Assembly: GCA_018969295.1 (NCBI GenBank)
Contig: JAGWYN010000005.1
Location: 1-64,000 of the forward strand
DNA from: Chloroflexota bacterium
GTDB taxonomy: Bacteria; Chloroflexota; Anaerolineae; Caldilineales; Caldilineaceae
DNA: 64,000 nt
Reading direction: 5' to 3'
Shown here: piece by piece, positions 43,001 to 50,647 of the stretch
Position numbering within the stretch: the stretch's first letter is position 1
Layout of the letters: every line of letters starts with the position of its first letter
Translations under genes and position numbers: made by a program
The notes under the pieces: generated by a model
What the model was told of the DNA's origin: nothing
The model's input: the letters and a program-made list of their open reading frames with translations, nothing else
The model's database searches: none

Positions 43001-43736
43001 CGATGGCAGACTCTATATCGCAGAAAGTGGCGCAGGGCATGTGTCGATCTGGGATACAGAAGGCAGGCTTTTGGAGGTGATCACGGGAAGCAACCAGCCC
43101 CTGGTCGAGCCGGCGGATCTGGCGGTGGCAGGAGGGCGTCTCCTGGTGCTCGACGCGACCGCAGCTGCTGTCCGTTGTTTTGACTTGGATGGCAATCCTC
43201 TGCCCGATCCTGCGTTGCCCAGCTTGGATTCATCTTTTGCAGAGCGTTCCCGGGGGATCGGCGTCGCTGCTGCGGGCGAGATCTGGGTTGCGAACACACC
43301 CGCCGGTCGCATTGTGCGCCTGGATGCAGCCGGGGGGATGGCTGGCCAAAGGGTTGTCGGGCAGGGTGAAGATGCACAGCCTGTCGATGTGGTGGGTGGC
43401 ATCAACGGCAAACTTTTTGTGGTCGACGGTCAGGGCCATCGGCTGATACGCTACGCGCAAGATGGGCAGCTCGAGCAATTCTGGTCCCTGCCAGCAGCCA
43501 ACACGCTCGACAGCCCGCACCTGGCAACCGATCGGAGTGGGAGGCTTTATGTGAGCGATCCTGAGAACGGGCGTGTTTTTCTGCGTAAACCGGACGGAGA
43601 AGTTGCTGGCTATTGGGACCTGGCAGAGCTGGTCGGGCATCCTGTGCGTCCGGTAGGAATCGCTGTCGACGCCAGCGGTGTGATCTGGGTAGTCGACAGT
43701 GCTGCTGGCAGCCTGATCGCGCTGCGGCAGGGGTGA
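40038..43736 (+). CDS. GT39 glycosyltransferase with two PA14 domains and NHL repeats
   Basis: 1232 aa from a GTG overlapping the previous stop; another GTG at 40062 with GAGGG upstream is also possible. After three N-terminal helices comes a GT39 core with catalytic loop PYGVWYDEAEHGLQALRIL and 'INGPAHYLYLVVVAFEWFGV', plus about ten helices up to residue 550. Two PA14-like domains follow (about 660-790 and 800-935; GVTARYYAGADWHGPPVL and GLLGHYYPNGQWMPPAA open them). A C-terminal NHL-like propeller (about 955-1230) has 'GIAVADDGRLYIAESGAGH' and similar. PA14 domains are known as sugar-binding modules, so the ectodomain may recognise the acceptor glycan. The order GT39-PA14-PA14-NHL is an unusual fusion. 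Confidence 0.83.
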   Translation: MSCEGTAAVNRGQRREKIGIRPFLFGVLALSLALAGQQAVQRGLWLYSWLFWGSSVLLFVFVLGPSRYSPVAAPQLFGGREQQPDGWRQRVGVGLLAISLLMSVDALRQFYSLEPFTPEAWIWHGGAVVVLLVGVRMLDSASDFGAGWDRWKGWLRGSGWVGGLVLVALLLRLLSLDRLPYGVWYDEAEHGLQALRILADDRFRPIFEGAINGPAHYLYLVVVAFEWFGVSAQSIRLGSVLFGTLATAAGYLVSAELFGRRIALFTATFLAVSSWSLTLSRFGMFATMSTPLFALLTVAFFLRGLRTQRLTEYALAGLWLGAGLCFYTSFRLFVPVFLLWWVYCGVYEWRTRRQLPPKSFWVGGALLLFTAATVVAPLAVYLNKHPEIFWARVENTFLFAGKDEMEQWPALWENLRRHLLMFNVVGDPNGRHNLPGAPMLDNVTAALWVLGSAYALRNIWQPRYFLLVAWLLATLMGGVLSLDFEAPQSLRANGTLPAAYLLATIPLGVLARAWGLAAQPYYPNLLRLPALAMLGTVAFLNLHTYFVRQAQDFAVWNAYSTPETLAARLLAELEPENDAYVISFFQGHPTLQFLARDAPPFQTVDTLDQFPLEVVPGRGVLLILNAEARSLYEEAQHLYPNGQFAEMTPPFPGPPVLYTVRLTPSDLDSLHGVTARYYAGADWHGPPVLTRHEQQLAADWTVSSPLPLPFAAEWEGFLHVQAAGIHQFVLEAPAAAELWIDEYSVLAGTNVLTGSLQLAEGIHTVRMRAQGQPGHLQLSWQTPELPLTWVPASLLYNAPWLGQGLLGHYYPNGQWMPPAAASRIEARFARYVHVTPLPRPYTVEWGGKLVAPQEGVYRFGLESIDESMLWIDGLEVVRTTLPNTYQESELFLTAGLHDIRIRFADRTNHTQINVYWQPPGRERQILPAEALLPPRGNYDRFVFSPPEPAENQVGVQNFGEGVPAARLPGEARVVAVGLATPRGIAVADDGRLYIAESGAGHVSIWDTEGRLLEVITGSNQPLVEPADLAVAGGRLLVLDATAAAVRCFDLDGNPLPDPALPSLDSSFAERSRGIGVAAAGEIWVANTPAGRIVRLDAAGGMAGQRVVGQGEDAQPVDVVGGINGKLFVVDGQGHRLIRYAQDGQLEQFWSLPAANTLDSPHLATDRSGRLYVSDPENGRVFLRKPDGEVAGYWDLAELVGHPVRPVGIAVDASGVIWVVDSAAGSLIALRQG

Positions 43737-43737
43737 G

Positions 43738-44733
43738 ATGCGCCGGCTGGTGTTTTTGTGGTGGGGGCTCCTGGCGATGCTGGGGTTGCCTCTGGCAAGT
43801 GCGGCACAGGCCCCTGTGGTGGGCCCAGGGGACATCACCACGCCTGTGCCGCTGTCGGTGCCTGTGCCGCTGTCGGTCTGGCCGACGTCGGAGCCAGGGC
43901 AGAGCTACAAGGTGCGTCCGGGAGACACACTTCTGACGATCGCGCTTGAATTGGGGCTTGATCTGTCAGATGCGCCTTGTGCCATTGCACCGAATTTTCG
44001 CGCGGATCAGCCACTGGTCATCGGAGACCTGCTCAGCCTGCCGCCAGCTGCGGTGACCTGTCATCAGGTCGAACCGGGTGAGACTGTGGAGTCGATTGCA
44101 GCTGCCTATTTTGTAGAGCCGGCAGAGATGTGGGGTCTGGCCTGGAACAGACTGCTCCCGAATGCACCTTTGGAACCTTACACCTATCTGCGGGTACCTC
44201 GAGGGGAGAGCAGGGGGATGACGGCGGACGCAGGCCCCAGTTTTTTGACGAAGATGCTGGACATGCCGGTTGACACCTCTCCGTACCTGCTTTTTGCCCA
44301 GCCAGTTCCACAGCGGCAGCCCAAAACTGCGGTGCAAGGGCCTGTACCTGCCAATTGGCCGTACGGCAGCGGCGTGTTTGCCTGGCCTGTCTATGGGTGG
44401 CTGAGCCAGAGCTACCGATACGACCACCGGGCCATCGACGTAGCAGCTCCCCAGGGAACGCCGGTGACCGCGGCAGATCGAGGCGTTGTGTTGCGGGCAG
44501 GCTGGAATAACCAGGGATATGGCTACTTTGTCATCCTAGACCACCAGATCGATTACCTCACCCTCTACGCGCACCTCGACCGTGTGCTGGTCTCCGAAGG
44601 AGAGGTGGTGGGCAAGGGCCAAGTGCTCGGAACCGTGGGCACGACGGGCAACAGCACGGGCCCTCATTTGCATTTCGAGATTCGCGATTTTGGGCGGCTG
44701 ATCAACCCACTGGAAATTTTGACCGTTCCGTAA
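43738..44733 (+). CDS. LysM-containing M23 metallopeptidase
   Basis: 331 aa secreted peptidoglycan hydrolase. Signal peptide 1-23 (LVFLWWGLLAMLGLPLASAAQA). A LysM domain at about 58-105 (YKVRPGDTLLTIALELGLDL) and a second LysM-like part (CHQVEPGETVESIAAAYF) lead to a C-terminal LytM/M23 domain. Its zinc ligands are visible: H-x-x-x-D in YDHRAIDVAAP and the H-x-H in GPHLHFEIRD; LTLYAHLDR supplies a further active-site His. Family members cut peptide cross-bridges of peptidoglycan. It is the last gene of the envelope operon, one base after the preceding stop, matching the 3D wall enzyme at the operon's start. Confidence 0.9.
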   Translation: MRRLVFLWWGLLAMLGLPLASAAQAPVVGPGDITTPVPLSVPVPLSVWPTSEPGQSYKVRPGDTLLTIALELGLDLSDAPCAIAPNFRADQPLVIGDLLSLPPAAVTCHQVEPGETVESIAAAYFVEPAEMWGLAWNRLLPNAPLEPYTYLRVPRGESRGMTADAGPSFLTKMLDMPVDTSPYLLFAQPVPQRQPKTAVQGPVPANWPYGSGVFAWPVYGWLSQSYRYDHRAIDVAAPQGTPVTAADRGVVLRAGWNNQGYGYFVILDHQIDYLTLYAHLDRVLVSEGEVVGKGQVLGTVGTTGNSTGPHLHFEIRDFGRLINPLEILTVP

Positions 44734-44757
44734 CAGCGCCCCCGCAGCCGACGCTGA

Positions 44758-44772
44758 GGGAACTGCGTTCCC
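44758..44772. terminator. Small hairpin between convergent genes
   Basis: GGGAAC-TGC-GTTCCC is a perfect 6-bp stem 25 bp after the M23 peptidase stop and 33 bp before the MFS gene's stop on the other strand. No U-tract follows, so termination is only possible. Confidence 0.25.
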
Positions 44773-44804
44773 CCAATCTGAACTGAAATCTTGCAGAGAC
44801 AGGG

Positions 44805-45995
44805 TCAGGCTTCGGCGGGATGGCGAACTGCCAATTCATGGAGGATGGCCACCAAGAGAAGTCCAACCACCATAAAAAGGGTAACAGCTTCCAGGGTGCT
44901 GTAGTCCGCCAGTGCACCTGCCAGACCTGGTAGCACGCCGATGCCAAAACTCGCCGCTGCAACCTGAAAGCCAATGGCATTGTTGGCATCGGCGTTGCCG
45001 AGACGCGAGGGGGTGGCGGTCATCAGCAACGGAAAGACAGGAGCCAGGGCAAAGCCCAGCAGCAGCAAACCGGCAAACCCCACCCAGTTGATCGGGTTCC
45101 ACCAAAGCAACAGTGCAGCCACAAAAGCCATGATGCCCATGGCACGAACCGTCGAAATTGCTGAAAAGCGGTCTGCCACAACGCCAAAAAAAATGCGACC
45201 GACTGTAAAACTTCCCCAATAGAGGCTGGAGAGCAGCCCAGCCAGTTCTGGAGAGACCCCGCGAACTTCTGTGAAGAGGGAGTAGCTCCAGTTTCCAGCA
45301 GTGACCTCGATGCCCGCATAGAAAAAGAAGATAGCAATGTTGATCCAGACAATTGGACGGGCCAGTGTGGCCAGGGTGCTGCGTTGCGGGGCGCCCGCTG
45401 CCAGAGCTTCCTCTGCGCGCATCTGCCACTCCCCAGCCCTGAGGAGTACAACCAGGCCGACGAGCACCTGCAGCGTGGCAACAAGCACGTACCCCCATCG
45501 CCAGGTCAGGCCCAGGCTGAACAAAGAAGTCAGCAGGATGGGGCCGACGGTGGCACCCAGCCCAAAGCTGGCGTGCAACCAATTCATCAACCGTGGGCTG
45601 CGGACACGCATGGCAAAAAAAGTATTCATGCCGCCATCGATGGCGCCACTGCCGACACCAAAGAGAAAGGCAGCGGCGACCAGCAGAGACCAGTCAGGGG
45701 CCAGGGCAATGCCCAGCAAGCCAACGCCGCGCACAATGCAGCTGACTACCAGCAATCTGGCGATGCCGAACCATCCGATCAGGCGTCCGCTGTTAAAACT
45801 GGTCAGCAAAAAGCCCGTTGTTGCGACAAGCAGCATGGTCCCCATCTGAGCGTTCTGGAGTTGGAATTGCTGCATCATCGAGGGCCAGGCCACGCCCAAC
45901 ATCCCATCTGGGAAGCCCAACACGATGAAGATGGCGTAGGCTGTCGCCACCAGCGCGGCAGAGGGCAAAAGGTTGACCGAAGAGTTTTTTCGCAT
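44805..45995 (-). CDS. Major facilitator superfamily transporter
   Basis: 396 aa with about twelve hydrophobic helices and little else. The first helix carries FIVLGFPDGMLGVAWPSM; the cytoplasmic MFS signature region reads GRLIGWFGIARLLVVSC, and an equivalent appears in the second half as GRIFFGVVADRF. The pattern fits drug/sugar-type MFS carriers, for example the FucP/YfkF-like set, but the substrate cannot be assigned. It is the last gene of the minus-strand zwf operon, 5 bp after the methyltransferase stop, so it may carry something related to sugar acid metabolism (inference). Confidence 0.82.
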   Translation of the reverse strand: MRKNSSVNLLPSAALVATAYAIFIVLGFPDGMLGVAWPSMMQQFQLQNAQMGTMLLVATTGFLLTSFNSGRLIGWFGIARLLVVSCIVRGVGLLGIALAPDWSLLVAAAFLFGVGSGAIDGGMNTFFAMRVRSPRLMNWLHASFGLGATVGPILLTSLFSLGLTWRWGYVLVATLQVLVGLVVLLRAGEWQMRAEEALAAGAPQRSTLATLARPIVWINIAIFFFYAGIEVTAGNWSYSLFTEVRGVSPELAGLLSSLYWGSFTVGRIFFGVVADRFSAISTVRAMGIMAFVAALLLWWNPINWVGFAGLLLLGFALAPVFPLLMTATPSRLGNADANNAIGFQVAAASFGIGVLPGLAGALADYSTLEAVTLFMVVGLLLVAILHELAVRHPAEA

Positions 45996-46000
45996 AGAGT

Positions 46001-46876
46001 TTATGGTTTTTGGGTTGTGACGATGCCATAAAAATCAAGTTGGTGCGCGATGTAGACCAGTTCGCCTTGGTCGATCTGGGCGTGCCGGGCTGCAATCCAG
46101 CTGGCAAAAGCGTGTGCTGGCAGTTCGGCGTGCTGGTGCAGAGCGCTTTGCATGGTATGAACGATGAAATGCAAAAAATAGGCTTCGTCTGCTACATACG
46201 TGCCATCCTGGGGGAAAACGACCCAATCGGAGCTGCCGGCAGCCTGGATCGTGAAACCGGCAGCAGGAAGTTGTGTGAAGAGGTGGCGGCCCGTACGGCT
46301 GTCTCCCGACGGGTATCCTGCCAAGACCCGTTCGTCCATCGTGCGATGATAGGCGTTTTCGATCGCTGCATCCAGTACAGGGTCGATTGCGGGTTCGAGC
46401 AGGGTAGCGCCATCGAAGTTGATTGTGAAATAAAAGAGGCCCCCACCGCGCACCAACCGGCGTAGAGCAGGCAGGGCGGTGGGCAGGTCAAGCAAGTCCA
46501 ACACAGCGTTGGCGATCAGCAGGTCGTGCGGAAGAATGTTCTCTTGTGCTGCATACTCGACAGCATTTGCCACGACAAAAAAGGGCTGCAGCCACTGCGG
46601 AAGTGTAGAGAGCCGCGTGCGCGCTGCGTCGAGCAAAGCGGGGTCTGCATCCAGCAGCGTATAGTGAACGGCTTGGGCGTCAAACAGCTCCCAGGCCAGC
46701 AGCCGTTCGACCATTGTTCCAGCACCTGCCCCCAGTTCGAGCACACGCAGCGGCTGCTGCTGGGTTTGCTGCAAAGAGCGGACAGATTGCACCAACTGTT
46801 GCCAGACGGTGCGATTGAGGGCGCGGTCGTCGACCGTGCGTTTTGCAGTCAGATAGCGAATGAAACTGCCTTCCAT
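46001..46876 (-). CDS. Class I SAM-dependent methyltransferase
   Basis: 291 aa from the ATG at 46876, one base after the 6-phosphogluconolactonase stop. The SAM-binding core is clear: motif I LRVLELGAGAGTMVERLL, an acidic strand ending YTLLDADPALL, 'ENILPHDLLIANAVLDLLDL' and LRRLVRGGGLFYFTINFDG. The N terminus (SFIRYLTAKRTVDDRALN) and C terminus (HAQIDQGELVYIAHQLDFYG) resemble uncharacterised small-molecule methyltransferases. Its substrate is unknown. It is tightly packed with zwf and pgl and so is co-expressed with the oxidative pentose phosphate steps. Confidence 0.82.
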   Translation of the reverse strand: MEGSFIRYLTAKRTVDDRALNRTVWQQLVQSVRSLQQTQQQPLRVLELGAGAGTMVERLLAWELFDAQAVHYTLLDADPALLDAARTRLSTLPQWLQPFFVVANAVEYAAQENILPHDLLIANAVLDLLDLPTALPALRRLVRGGGLFYFTINFDGATLLEPAIDPVLDAAIENAYHRTMDERVLAGYPSGDSRTGRHLFTQLPAAGFTIQAAGSSDWVVFPQDGTYVADEAYFLHFIVHTMQSALHQHAELPAHAFASWIAARHAQIDQGELVYIAHQLDFYGIVTTQKP

Positions 46877-46877
46877 T

Positions 46878-47633
46878 TCAGATGTCCCTCTTCTCTGGCC
46901 AGGCGGCATGGTCGACCAGCCAGGTCAAACTGCCCTGGACCGGCTGAACGCCCTGCACTGGGTAGTGATCTGGCTGGTGTGGGCCAGCAAGTACCTGCTG
47001 GAGCATGGAAGCCTTTTCGGTGCCGCTGACCAGAATCAGCACGCGACGGGCAGCATTGATCAGCGGGTATGTCAACGTCAGGCGGCTTTGGCCGTTCGGT
47101 GCAGTTGTCGCAACCACCCACTGCGCTCTTTGGGTGAGTGCTGGCGCGTGAGGGAAGAGGCTTGCCGTGTGGCCGTCGGCGCCCATGCCCAGCAGGATCA
47201 GGTCGAAACGGGGGATCTCACCGGTTCCGGCTGCTGGGTCGGGGGGAATCAGCTCTCGCAGAGTGTTTTCATAGGCTTGTGCAGAGGCGCACGGATCTCC
47301 CTCGCCGACCATGCGAAATACCAGAGGGGGCGGTTCAGGCAGAACATCCAAAAGGCTCTCTTTGGCCATCTGATAGTTGCTTGAGGGGGAATTGGGCGGC
47401 ACACAGCGTTCGTCGCTCCAGAAAATTTGCCAGCGGTGGAAGTCGGCGACATGAGATTCAGCCAGGAGCCGGTAAATGGCACGGGGTGTAGAGCCACCAG
47501 ACAGGGCGACCCGGAAGAAGTGATGGCCTTCGATCGACGTCGCTGCTGCGGCCAGGATCAGCTGGCTGGCGATCTTTGCCAGCGCTGAGGGGGTGGGGGC
47601 GACCTGGATCTGCCCTGTTTGTGCTCTGTCCAT
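46878..47633 (-). CDS. pgl: 6-phosphogluconolactonase
   Basis: 251 aa. Hydrolyses 6-phosphogluconolactone to 6-phosphogluconate, the second step of the oxidative pentose phosphate pathway. Family landmarks of the DevB/NagB-like fold: RVALSGGSTPRAIYRLLAE (about 41-59), 'WQIFWSDERCVPPNSPSSNY', 'RFDLILLGMGADGHTASLFP' with the catalytic His region, and 'RRVLILVSGTEKASMLQQVL'. Length is typical. The start codon abuts the zwf stop, so the two are translated from one message and work on consecutive intermediates. Confidence 0.93.
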   Translation of the reverse strand: MDRAQTGQIQVAPTPSALAKIASQLILAAAATSIEGHHFFRVALSGGSTPRAIYRLLAESHVADFHRWQIFWSDERCVPPNSPSSNYQMAKESLLDVLPEPPPLVFRMVGEGDPCASAQAYENTLRELIPPDPAAGTGEIPRFDLILLGMGADGHTASLFPHAPALTQRAQWVVATTAPNGQSRLTLTYPLINAARRVLILVSGTEKASMLQQVLAGPHQPDHYPVQGVQPVQGSLTWLVDHAAWPEKRDI

Positions 47634-49187
47634 CTAGCGAACTCCACCGAAGACGGGTTCGTGCCAGTGGTGGCCATCGCGCGCCAGCAACTCATCCGAT
47701 TCTAGCGGCCCCCAGGTGCCGGCTGCATATTGGGGCAGGGCCAATGCTCTGCCCCGCCGACGGATCAACTCATCTTGGAGAGCCCAGCCATCCAGGACGT
47801 TGGTCACTCGATCCCAGGCCAGTTCGGTCTCGTCGCGACGAATAAACAAGGTGCTGTCCCCCAACATAGCGTCCAACAGCAACCTTTCGTAGGCATCTGA
47901 GATGGCTGAATCGCCAAAAGCGCGGTTGTAGACAAAATCCATGCTGACCGGCTCGACATCGAGCTGGGGGCCTGGGCGTTTAGCGTCGAAGCCGAGAATG
48001 ATGCTCTCGTCGGGTTGGATGCGCAAGGTGAGGCTGTTGCGCACTCGTGGGCTGCGTGCTGCATGGCTGTTGAAGAACATGAGGGGGGGGCGCCGGAACA
48101 TGATGTTGACTTCGGTCACCTTGGTGGGCAGTGCCTTTCCGGTGCGGATATAGAAGGGGACTCCGTTCCAGCGCCAGTTGTCGATTTCCAGTTTCCAGGC
48201 CACATAGGTTTCCGTCGTCGAGAGCAGGGGGATTCCTTCAGATTCCAGGTAGCCAGGGATCTCTTCGCCGTCGGCGGTGCCCTCTGTGTACTGGGCACGC
48301 ACAACCCATTTGTTGACGTCTAGCGGGTCGATCGGCCGGATCGAGCGGAGTACATTGACCTTCTGGTTGCGCACCGACTCGGCATCGTAGCTGACCGGCG
48401 GCTCCATGGCAGTCAGAGCGACAAGTTGCATCATATGGTTCTGTACCATATCGCGGATCGCCCCTGATTTGTCGTAGTAGCCGCCTCGTGTGCCGACTCC
48501 CAGGCTTTCAGAGACTGTAATCTGGACATGGTCGACATAGTTGCGGTTCCAGATTGGCTCAAAAATGCCGTTGCCGAAACGGAAGACCAGAATATTTTGG
48601 ACCGTCTCTTTGCCGAGGTAGTGGTCGATCCGATAGATCTGTTCTTCTTGGAAGATATGGAGCAGATGGTCGTTGAGGCGCTGGGCGCTGGGCAGATCGT
48701 GGCCGAAGGGTTTTTCGACGATCAGGCGCGTCCAGCCTGTCTTGTGGGGCAAAGACAGGCCAGCATCGGCCAACAGCGCCGTGATCGGTTCGAAGACATT
48801 TGGAGGGGTCGCCAGGTAGAAAAGATGGTTGGACTGGGTCGGCAGTGCGGCGTCCAACTCGGCAACGCGCAGAGCCAGGGCATCAAAACTTGCACGTTCG
48901 TCGTAGCTTCCAGTCTGATAAAAGAGCCCACTGGCAAAATTATCCCAGGTATGGGTGTCAAATTCTATCCCATACTCCTCGGTCAGGTGTGTGCGGACCG
49001 CGTCACGTGCCTGGTTGCGGAACTCGATGTCGGACATCGGTGTGCGGGCGTAGCCCAAAAGCACAAAACCTTTGTGTAACAATTTTTGTCGGTACAGATG
49101 AAACAGAGCAGGCAGCAGCTTGCGTCTGACCAGATCGCCCGAAGCGCCAAAAGCAACCATCAGATTGGGAGGGGCCGTTCGTCTCAC
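47634..49187 (-). CDS. zwf: Glucose-6-phosphate 1-dehydrogenase
   Basis: 517 aa. Oxidises glucose-6-phosphate to 6-phosphogluconolactone with NADP. The frame is open 75 codons further, but that stretch has no coding character. The GTG at 49187, overlapping the previous gene's stop by GTGA, places the conserved cofactor loop VAFGASGDLVRRKLLPAL near residue 10, as in the family. The active-site signature RIDHYLGKE is present, with 'VEKPFGHDLPSAQRLN' before it. Other conserved parts are 'QNILVFRFGNGIFEPIWN' and PFYIRTGKALPTKVTE. Together with pgl it feeds NADPH and pentose phosphate production. Confidence 0.95.
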   Translation of the reverse strand: MRRTAPPNLMVAFGASGDLVRRKLLPALFHLYRQKLLHKGFVLLGYARTPMSDIEFRNQARDAVRTHLTEEYGIEFDTHTWDNFASGLFYQTGSYDERASFDALALRVAELDAALPTQSNHLFYLATPPNVFEPITALLADAGLSLPHKTGWTRLIVEKPFGHDLPSAQRLNDHLLHIFQEEQIYRIDHYLGKETVQNILVFRFGNGIFEPIWNRNYVDHVQITVSESLGVGTRGGYYDKSGAIRDMVQNHMMQLVALTAMEPPVSYDAESVRNQKVNVLRSIRPIDPLDVNKWVVRAQYTEGTADGEEIPGYLESEGIPLLSTTETYVAWKLEIDNWRWNGVPFYIRTGKALPTKVTEVNIMFRRPPLMFFNSHAARSPRVRNSLTLRIQPDESIILGFDAKRPGPQLDVEPVSMDFVYNRAFGDSAISDAYERLLLDAMLGDSTLFIRRDETELAWDRVTNVLDGWALQDELIRRRGRALALPQYAAGTWGPLESDELLARDGHHWHEPVFGGVR

Positions 49188-49654
49188 GGAGCAACCTTTC
49201 GACGAATTCCATAGGCTGCAACCGTCAACGGCCAAAAAAGCCAGACAAGGCCCAGCAGAGGTTGAAAGAGTGGAAAATAGCCGTAATCTTCGCCAAAATG
49301 TCTCCAGACCGTACGTCCGATAAAATCTGGGTCGAGAAAACTCCAGAGGCCGACGATCACGGTCATGGCGGTTTCGATCCCCAGCACGGCGACGGAGAGC
49401 CACCAGGTCCAACGACGGCGGTAGGCAAAACCAAGGGTGGCTATCAAATAGCAGCAGGCAGCGAACGCGCTGAGGTAGACTGGCAGGGAATGGCTGATAT
49501 CAGAACGGAAAAAGAGTTGATAAATGGCGCGAACGCCCGTGGAGAGGGCCAGGACTGGGTAAGAGACTGCCAGCACATAGCCGGCTGGGCTGACAAAATT
49601 GGCCCAGATTTCTTCGCTACGGCGTGAGGGCAGGGTCGCTCGCTTGTCCGTCAT
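49184..49654 (-). CDS. Four-helix membrane protein of unknown function
   Basis: 156 aa from the ATG at 49654, which overlaps the previous stop (ATGA). Four hydrophobic stretches: about 24-44 (VSPAGYVLAVSYPVLALSTG), 58-78 (LPVYLSAFAACCYLIATLGF), 84-105 (WTWWLSVAVLGIETAMTVIVGL) and 130-150 (FPLFQPLLGLVWLFWPLTVAA). Charged tips (RRRW, RRKVAP) lie at the ends. I do not recognise the family. Its position, overlapping both neighbours, means it is transcribed with thrH and zwf. Confidence 0.7.
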   Translation of the reverse strand: MTDKRATLPSRRSEEIWANFVSPAGYVLAVSYPVLALSTGVRAIYQLFFRSDISHSLPVYLSAFAACCYLIATLGFAYRRRWTWWLSVAVLGIETAMTVIVGLWSFLDPDFIGRTVWRHFGEDYGYFPLFQPLLGLVWLFWPLTVAAYGIRRKVAP

Positions 49655-50283
49655 CCGTGCCTTCCCTCGCACAGAAACTGCTCGATCTGGGCGCGCAGTT
49701 CGTCGTAGGTGCGGGTGATGGGAAATTGGGGAAAATCCTCAATGACTTTGTCGGGTGGGCGGAAAAAAATGCCTCTGTCGGCTGCGGCCAGCATCGCAGT
49801 ATCGTTGTAGGAGTCTCCGACGGCTGCAGTGCGGAAACCAAGTTTTTTGAACGCTTCTACTGCCATCTGTTTGCCATTTGGCACACGCAACCGGTACCCC
49901 GCCACCATGCCTTCAGGATCTACTTCGAGCGTGTGGGCAAACACCGTTGGCCAGCCAAGTTTGGGCAAAAACGGCCGTACAAATTCATAAAAGCTGTCGG
50001 TGATGATCACCAGCTGAGCCGAGCGGCGCATCCAGCCCAGAAAATCAGCGGCTCCGGGGAGCAGCTCCATCTTGTCGATCGCCTGCTGGATGTCGTGCAG
50101 GGTCAGGTTGTTTTGGCGGAGAATCGCCATGCGTTCCTGCATCAACTTATTGTAGTCGGGTTCATCGCGCGTGGTGCGTCGTAAAGCGGGCAGTGCACTC
50201 TGTTCGGCAAAGACGATCCAAATTTCAGGTAAAAACACGCCTTCCAGGTCGAAGGCGACGATGGGTGGTGGCAGGGACGGCAT
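49651..50283 (-). CDS. thrH: ThrH-like HAD phosphatase (phosphoserine phosphatase / homoserine phosphotransferase)
   Basis: 210 aa from the ATG at 50283 (an in-frame GTG at 50346 is less likely, because homologues begin just before the first motif). HAD motifs: I = VAFDLEGVFLPE, II = VIITDSFYEF, III/IV = AAVGDSYNDTAML. Segments 'EIWIVFAEQSALPALRRTTR' and DEPDYNKLMQERM match the ThrH branch, which hydrolyses phosphoserine and can transfer its phosphate to homoserine. It opens the zwf operon. The link with sugar oxidation is not obvious; serine synthesis draws from the same 3-phosphoglycerate pool (inference). Confidence 0.85.
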   Translation of the reverse strand: MPSLPPPIVAFDLEGVFLPEIWIVFAEQSALPALRRTTRDEPDYNKLMQERMAILRQNNLTLHDIQQAIDKMELLPGAADFLGWMRRSAQLVIITDSFYEFVRPFLPKLGWPTVFAHTLEVDPEGMVAGYRLRVPNGKQMAVEAFKKLGFRTAAVGDSYNDTAMLAAADRGIFFRPPDKVIEDFPQFPITRTYDELRAQIEQFLCEGRHG

Positions 50284-50354
50284 ATCCGGATCAATCCTTG
50301 CTGTTGCAAAAAACGAATCGATTTGGTGCAGATACTTTGCACGCACGTCTCTCT

Positions 50355-50384
50355 ATTTTACTGTGACTCCGGTCGATCGGGCAA
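50355..50384 (-). promoter_or_regulatory. Promoter of the thrH-zwf-pgl operon
   Basis: On the minus strand TTGCCC (50384-50379), an 18-bp spacer and TAAAAT (50360-50355). RNA would begin near 50348, giving a leader of about 65 nt before the chosen thrH ATG. Confidence 0.42.
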
Positions 50385-50529
50385 AGGGATGTCCCCTCCC
50401 TATTGACAGTTGACGGGGGGATTCTTCTGGGCACTCTTTGATTTCGCATATCGAAGGTTTATTGGCGGAAGAACACAAAGTTGCTTCGGATAGTCAAAAT
50501 TTTGAAATCTTTTTTGAAAAAAAATACTC

Positions 50530-50558
50530 TTGTGCAAATTGAAATGCGATGCTATCCT
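50530..50558 (+). promoter_or_regulatory. Promoter of the LysM surface-protein gene
   Basis: TTGTGC (50530-50535), a 17-bp spacer and TATCCT (50553-50558). It lies about 90 bp before the ATG at 50648, whose ribosome-binding site GAGGAG is at 50634-50639. Confidence 0.42.
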
Positions 50559-50647
50559 GAATGTCAGGAAAGCCGGAATTCTGACTGCACTTCACCGATA
50601 CCGTCAACCAGCAGCAGAAAGAGACCATCGAAAGAGGAGAACAATGT

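Larger units (their letters stand above)
50284..50647. other. Intergenic region between divergent operons
   Basis: Apart from the two promoters listed (50355-50384 minus, 50530-50558 plus), the stretch is AT-richer than its surroundings around 50495-50530 and contains no visible gene or stable RNA. Confidence 0.5.

Noticed and set aside
49188..49412. N-terminal extension of zwf
   Set aside because: 75 residues without family match, overlapping the preceding membrane-protein gene; the GTG at 49187 gives the normal G6PDH start.
50347..50647. Possible small RNA or tRNA in the divergent region
   Set aside because: No cloverleaf or conserved RNA motif seen; only two promoter candidates.
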